NCBI GenBank assembly: GCA_020025075.1
Contig: JAHHSR010000030.1
Coordinates: 1-18,138 of the forward strand
From: Pectinatus sp.
Lineage (GTDB): Bacteria > Bacillota > Negativicutes > Selenomonadales > Selenomonadaceae
Length of the DNA stretch: 18,138 bases
Reading direction: 5' to 3'
The translations under genes and the position numbers were made by a program. Below, piece by piece: positions 13,884 to 18,138 of the stretch; the stretch's first letter is position 1, and every line of letters begins with the position of its first letter. A model generated the notes under the pieces. It was not told the origin of the DNA. It worked only from the letters and a program-made list of their open reading frames with translations, and made no database searches.

Positions 13884-14816
13884 TTACATTAGGTTAGACA
13901 AAGACCGCATAATGAGGTCGATATCTTGATTTTCCAGTTCCTGTATGATATGCAAGTATGTCTTCTGCGTTGTCGTCATACTGGCGTGGCCAAGCCGCCT
14001 GGCAACACTCGCTATCGAAACGCCGGCAAAAAGTAATATTGAGGCGTGTGTATGACGAAGGCCGTGCACTGAGATGACCGGAATTTTTAGTCTTTGACAA
14101 TAGCGTTCCAATATATCGTTGATTGTCGAATTATAAATTTTGGCATTTTCTTTCACAAAAATTGGCCTGTCGGGCGGTAAATCTTTTACCAAGGCGGCAA
14201 ACTGCATTACAACCTGCCAATCAATCTGAATCTTGCGTACAGAAGACTTATTTTTTGTTGGAGCGAAACCGCCTCCGCTCTTATAGTTCCACGTCTTGCT
14301 GACAGAAATAATCTGATGGGCAAAATCAAAATCGCGCGGCGTGATAGCCAAGGCCTCCGAAAAGCGCATGCCCGTCTTAGCGACGAGCAGAATAAACCAG
14401 TCCCAACTGGCATTTTCTCCTAATTTCAGGCTCTTTAAAAGCGTATGCATCTCAAACTGGTTGAGATATTTTATCTTCTTTTGTGCTGGTGTCTTGCCCT
14501 TGATAATCACCTTGCGCGTCGGGTCTCGCGCAATAAGCCCTTCATCGACGGCATCTAAGATTGCCCCCTTGAGCTGGTGATGAAAATCCATCGTTGTCTG
14601 GCGTTCGTGCGTTTTGGCATATTCATTGATAATCTGCTGATAAGAAATACGCGTAACATCACAAAGGCGTAAATCGGGGGCGAGGCGCTCTAGCCAAGCT
14701 AGGCTCATATGATACTTGGCTAACGTAACATCTTTGATAGCACCTTCTTTATAAACAAATATCCAGTTGCGATAGTAATCTTTCAGATAATCTGTGTGTT
14801 TACTGTCGTTTAGCAT
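13884..14816 (-). CDS. Tyrosine recombinase (phage-type integrase)
   Basis: 310 residues. All active-site residues of the family are present: Arg151 in TGMRFSEAL, a Lys in APTKNKSS, His251 and Arg254 in HGLRHTH, His277 in LGHASM, and the nucleophile Tyr287 in KTYLH. The N-terminal 100 residues form a SAM-like DNA-binding domain. ATG with GGAG 8 nt upstream. It lies 39 nt after hsdR on the same strand, so probably in the same transcript. Recombinases in this position near type I systems are known to shuffle hsdS target-recognition segments; here the alternative is an integrase of the mobile island. No attachment site was identified. Confidence 0.93.
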   Translation of the reverse strand: MLNDSKHTDYLKDYYRNWIFVYKEGAIKDVTLAKYHMSLAWLERLAPDLRLCDVTRISYQQIINEYAKTHERQTTMDFHHQLKGAILDAVDEGLIARDPTRKVIIKGKTPAQKKIKYLNQFEMHTLLKSLKLGENASWDWFILLVAKTGMRFSEALAITPRDFDFAHQIISVSKTWNYKSGGGFAPTKNKSSVRKIQIDWQVVMQFAALVKDLPPDRPIFVKENAKIYNSTINDILERYCQRLKIPVISVHGLRHTHASILLFAGVSIASVARRLGHASMTTTQKTYLHIIQELENQDIDLIMRSLSNLM

Positions 14817-14855
14817 AATCTTCTCCTTGTCACGCCGATGGGAAGATAAAATATG

Positions 14856-17800
14856 CTATTTCTTATCGCTTTCTTTCATACTTTTAATATCCATGCCGCC
14901 CGAAAGGATAAATTTTCGCAGCAGCTCGCTGACATTTCGCTTGAGAAAAAATTTAGTGACACTTTTTTTCATCGCCTCAAAATATTGCATTGCCTTTTGC
15001 ATATCCACCGTATTTAAAAGCTCATTAAATCTGCCAAACTCATTTAAGTTTTCTTCCGTTGTATTATCGTTAATGAGGTCAAGCAGCTTTTCGCGATTGC
15101 AACCAAGTATCGTGCAGATTTCGTCTATCTGGCTATTTTTTTCCTTCGTTTCATACTCTACAATGTATTCCCGAAACTTCTTTTCCTCTTGTAGCTTAGC
15201 GTCGCCCGTCTGGACATCATGCAGAAAGAGATTGGCATATTTTTGTTCCTCTTGAGAAAGAAAGGCAAAGGATTTGTGCAGTTCTTCAAGCGTCATGGCC
15301 AGTTCCGCAGCAGGAACAGCGGGATTATCGAGCTGCTTTTTCCATTTTTCAAAGCGCGAATTCATGTAATCATCGTCTATTATACCTGTGCTCTGCTCCG
15401 TCAGATACGGGTCGATGTCAAAAGAGACTTCCGAATCTGGGCCCGGCCCTTCACTCGAAGTGCGCAGTTCCTTATAGCGCTGTAAAAGGATAATATATTC
15501 CTTCTCATCGACAAAGAGAGAGACCGATTTTTCATCCTTACCATTCTCATCTTCAAAACTATAAGCCTTTTTCTCCCATCGAAAGCCCTGTATCAGCGCT
15601 GCTTGTAAAAATGTCGAAAATGACCGGAAAAGACGTGCAAATTTAGCTTTAGCCGCCGTGTCAGTGGGCAAACAATCCATTGCTTCAATTGCTTCAATTT
15701 TTGCCGCCTTGAAAAGCTTCACCATGTCAGCAAATGTCTCATTCATATGCTGAACGTTTTCAGCCAAATGGTCAGCAAAGAGTCCCTGCGGCCGGTCGCC
15801 TGAATAAAGTTGCACGGCATTTTCGATATTTTGCTTCATCTTGTGCGGTTGGCGATAGTAGCGAATGGAGCCAAAGGGCTTTTCGTTGATATTAAAAAGA
15901 CGATTCGTGCGAGAAAAAGCTTGAATGAGGTTTTGATAATTGAGCACTTTATCAAGATACAGCGTATTAACCCATTTGGAGTCAAAGCCTGTGAGCATCT
16001 GGTTGACGACAATGAGCAGGTCAAGCTGCTTTTTCCTATTAAGGTGGACATAGGGCGATTTGTGCGCCAGGCGGGCGGCGACATCCTTTTTGAATTTGGC
16101 GTAACAACTCATATCAAAATTTTGCTCGAAAGTATCATTATAATACTCAAGCATCTCTTTGAGACCATCTTCTTTTTCTAGCGACTTTTCACCGCCCTTG
16201 TTGTCAATATTGGCATCAAAAAGCCCCACAACCTTTAAAGCAGGATAATTTTGGCGGAATTTACGAAAATACCTGACGGCTTCGGGTATGCTGCTCGTGG
16301 CGAAAATGGCATGAAACTTGCTATTCCTGCTCAAAGTAGGCCAATTTTCACAAATATCACTAACGACTGCATCCTCATACTTATCATTTAGCCAAGCATC
16401 CTTGGCAATGTAATCCTCAATCCCCTTGCAACTACCATCGGTGCAAGCCATGGGCACTTCAGCGGCGGATATGAAATGATAGTACTTCTTGCTTTTAGCC
16501 GGGTCGCTGACGGCCTCTTTAACACTTTTGGCATTTGCCTCATCGAGGGCGACACTTTGGCGCAAATCGCGGTCCTTGTAGACCATGACCATTGTCGGGT
16601 CAAAGCCGAGCACATTCTTATCCCTTATACCGTCGGCAATACTGTAGCGGTGCAGCTCATCGCCGAATATATCTGCCGTAGTATTTATCGCCTTCTTGTT
16701 TTCGCTAAAGACCGGCGTGCCCGTAAAGCCAAAGAACAATGCCTTGGGAAAAGTCTTTTTTATTGTCGCCAGCATATCGCCAAATGTCGAGCGATGACAT
16801 TCGTCAATTATAAAGACGAGGCGCTTATTTTGAATGCTCTCAAGGTCCTTGGCGCGCATCTTGATGGCGGCGTCTTCCTTTATCTTGCTCATCTTTTGGA
16901 TAGAGGATACAATCAAGGTATTTTGAGGGTCATTGCTCTTTAGCTTAGAAATGAGCATAATCGTATCTTCCGTGTCCTGCACGTCGCCGGCATCATCGGC
17001 AAAGGCGCGATACTCCTTGAGCGACTGTGTGCCGAGCTCGATGCGGTCCATCAAGAAGACGACCTTATCGGCATCTTTGGAGCTAGCAATCAGCTGAGCT
17101 GATTTAAATGAGGTCATCGTCTTACCGGAGCCCGTCGTATGCCAGATATAGCCGCCCATCTGACCACCGTCTTGCCAATCGTGCTTGGAGACGCGGTCGG
17201 AAATCCTGTTTGCAGCATAATACTGATAACTGCGCATAACCTTGAGTATACCGTCGGAGCTATCAGCCACTGTATAAAAGCCAATCATCGTATGTGCCAT
17301 TGGTATTGATAGCAGTTTTTCTGCCACTTTCTTCCAGCTGTTAATCGGTTCATTATTAAAATCCGCCCAATGAAAATAAAAGTCGGGGTTAAATCTTCCT
17401 TCTGGTCCGGGATTAGCAAAGTATAATGCCTCTTCTGGATTCATGGCTACAAATATTTGTACAAGGGCAAAAATGCCTGTAAAGATATTCTCATGTGCAT
17501 ATTTTTCAATTTGATGTGCTGCTTCCATGACAGAAATGCCCGATTTTTTCAGCTCGATGTGAAAGACGGGCATGCCATTTATCAAGAGCATCACATCACC
17601 GCGACGGTTTGGCAAAATCTTATCGCGCCTTGCAAAACGCGGTTGCTCGACAATCTGATAGCGGCTTTGACCGGCGGCAATTTCCTGCCGGTCGTAAATC
17701 TTGAGGCTCACTTCTTTGCCATAGTGGAGCTTATCTTGAGGGTTTTTCCTAATTATGGATACAGTTTTGCCATTGATAAAGCTATTGATGGCCAGTGGTG

Positions 17801-18026
17801 TGCGCAAAGTAGTGATTTGCTCTAAAAGCTCATCCATTTCTTCTTTGTTTAAGGGACAATCATTGAGGCGGTCGATATCTCTGTTATTTTCATAGAGAAT
17901 ATCGGCCCAATTTTGTATCAAATCGTTTTCCGTCGGATTAGTGAGCACCTTTTTCTCCCAGCCATACCGTTGCAGCATGGCGATAAATGCCTTCTCGAAC
18001 TCATCCTCTTTGTCAAAATGCTCCAT
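14856..18026 (-). CDS. hsdR: Type I restriction enzyme, motor/nuclease subunit HsdR
   Basis: 1,056 residues, full length for an EcoR124-like R subunit. In complex with HsdM and HsdS it binds the target, pulls DNA with ATP hydrolysis and cuts unmethylated DNA at a distance. Nuclease site: Asp144 (RRGDVMLLING) and Glu158-x-Lys160 (HIELKK). Motor: Walker A TGSGKT at 298-303, DECH at 408-411, FTGTP at 434-438, and later MLTGFDSKWVNTLY and LIQAFSRTNR. The C-terminal helical part, which docks to the methylase, is present. ATG with GAGGGA 6 nt upstream. No internal stop or frameshift was seen. hsdM and most of hsdS would lie beyond the right edge. Confidence 0.96.
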   Translation of the reverse strand: MEHFDKEDEFEKAFIAMLQRYGWEKKVLTNPTENDLIQNWADILYENNRDIDRLNDCPLNKEEMDELLEQITTLRTPLAINSFINGKTVSIIRKNPQDKLHYGKEVSLKIYDRQEIAAGQSRYQIVEQPRFARRDKILPNRRGDVMLLINGMPVFHIELKKSGISVMEAAHQIEKYAHENIFTGIFALVQIFVAMNPEEALYFANPGPEGRFNPDFYFHWADFNNEPINSWKKVAEKLLSIPMAHTMIGFYTVADSSDGILKVMRSYQYYAANRISDRVSKHDWQDGGQMGGYIWHTTGSGKTMTSFKSAQLIASSKDADKVVFLMDRIELGTQSLKEYRAFADDAGDVQDTEDTIMLISKLKSNDPQNTLIVSSIQKMSKIKEDAAIKMRAKDLESIQNKRLVFIIDECHRSTFGDMLATIKKTFPKALFFGFTGTPVFSENKKAINTTADIFGDELHRYSIADGIRDKNVLGFDPTMVMVYKDRDLRQSVALDEANAKSVKEAVSDPAKSKKYYHFISAAEVPMACTDGSCKGIEDYIAKDAWLNDKYEDAVVSDICENWPTLSRNSKFHAIFATSSIPEAVRYFRKFRQNYPALKVVGLFDANIDNKGGEKSLEKEDGLKEMLEYYNDTFEQNFDMSCYAKFKKDVAARLAHKSPYVHLNRKKQLDLLIVVNQMLTGFDSKWVNTLYLDKVLNYQNLIQAFSRTNRLFNINEKPFGSIRYYRQPHKMKQNIENAVQLYSGDRPQGLFADHLAENVQHMNETFADMVKLFKAAKIEAIEAMDCLPTDTAAKAKFARLFRSFSTFLQAALIQGFRWEKKAYSFEDENGKDEKSVSLFVDEKEYIILLQRYKELRTSSEGPGPDSEVSFDIDPYLTEQSTGIIDDDYMNSRFEKWKKQLDNPAVPAAELAMTLEELHKSFAFLSQEEQKYANLFLHDVQTGDAKLQEEKKFREYIVEYETKEKNSQIDEICTILGCNREKLLDLINDNTTEENLNEFGRFNELLNTVDMQKAMQYFEAMKKSVTKFFLKRNVSELLRKFILSGGMDIKSMKESDKK

Positions 18027-18085
18027 AATATATCCCTCATTTCTTTATTTATTGACTTACGCTGCCATTTGGCGATAAAAAATGA

Positions 18086-18101
18086 AAAATTAGCTAATTT
18101 T
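18086..18101. repeat. Perfect 16-bp AT-rich palindrome upstream of hsdR
   Basis: AAAATTAGCTAATTTT lies between the presumed HsdS end and hsdR. It may be a protein-binding site or the core of a weak terminator (T-rich on the minus strand). Confidence 0.4.
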
Positions 18102-18111
18102 GGTAAAATTT

Positions 18112-18138
18112 TTACTTATGCTGATGAAGGGTAATGAG
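18112..18138 (-). CDS. hsdS: C-terminal end of a gene, probably HsdS specificity subunit (partial)
   Basis: The last eight codons before a TAA, entering from the right edge in the same direction as hsdR and ending 85 nt before it, read LITLHQHK. HsdS proteins have a conserved LITLHQRK element at the start of their long spacer helices, and hsdS commonly precedes hsdR. In most HsdS this motif is followed by another 15-25 residues, so a stop right after it suggests an early end. Only 27 nt are visible. Confidence 0.45.
   Translation of the reverse strand, partial: LITLHQHK

Noticed and set aside
14794..15255. 153-codon plus-strand frame over the hsdR end
   Set aside because: Shadow of hsdR; Ser/Phe-rich composition typical of antisense frames.

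Overview
The window is about 18 kb of low-to-moderate GC DNA, probably from a Negativicutes-type anaerobe (Selenomonas/Anaerovibrio-like). That assignment is inference from the flavour of the proteins, the AGGAGG ribosome sites and frequent TTG/GTG starts, not from a marker gene. It has two parts: an ordered housekeeping block on the minus strand (1-6,530) and an accessory 'defence graveyard' (6,800-18,138).

Housekeeping block, read right to left on the minus strand: aspartokinase lysC with a roughly 290-nt structured leader; a DUF47/PhoU-like protein overlapping a PiT phosphate transporter; a long nucleoside (uridine-type) kinase preceded by RNA able to form two mutually exclusive folds; a HlyD-type membrane fusion protein 6 nt or a little more downstream; and the first 85 codons of smc, which stop abruptly at 94 in unrelated sequence.

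Accessory region: a PLD/DEAD-type helicase-nuclease split by one in-frame TGA and missing its N-terminus; a decayed SF1 helicase tail abutting it on the other strand; an orphan CRISPR array (7 repeats of 33 nt, 6 spacers of 33-35 nt, no cas genes in the window) with a recognisable leader promoter, its degenerate last repeat running into a bidirectional terminator; a truncated SemiSWEET gene; a secreted protein of unknown function; a low-molecular-weight tyrosine phosphatase; a frameshifted AlkA glycosylase; a C-terminally truncated SacI-family restriction endonuclease joined tail to tail with a GIY-YIG protein; a tyrosine recombinase; a full-length type I restriction subunit HsdR; and, at the right edge, what looks like the last residues of HsdS.

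The accessory part reads as a hotspot where defence genes arrive, recombine and decay. Only HsdR, the recombinase, the phosphatase and the secreted protein look fully intact. No complete new system is visible. The least explained signals are the two RNA leaders (upstream of the nucleoside kinase and of lysC), the orphan CRISPR array, and the recombinase/HsdR/possibly truncated HsdS edge.
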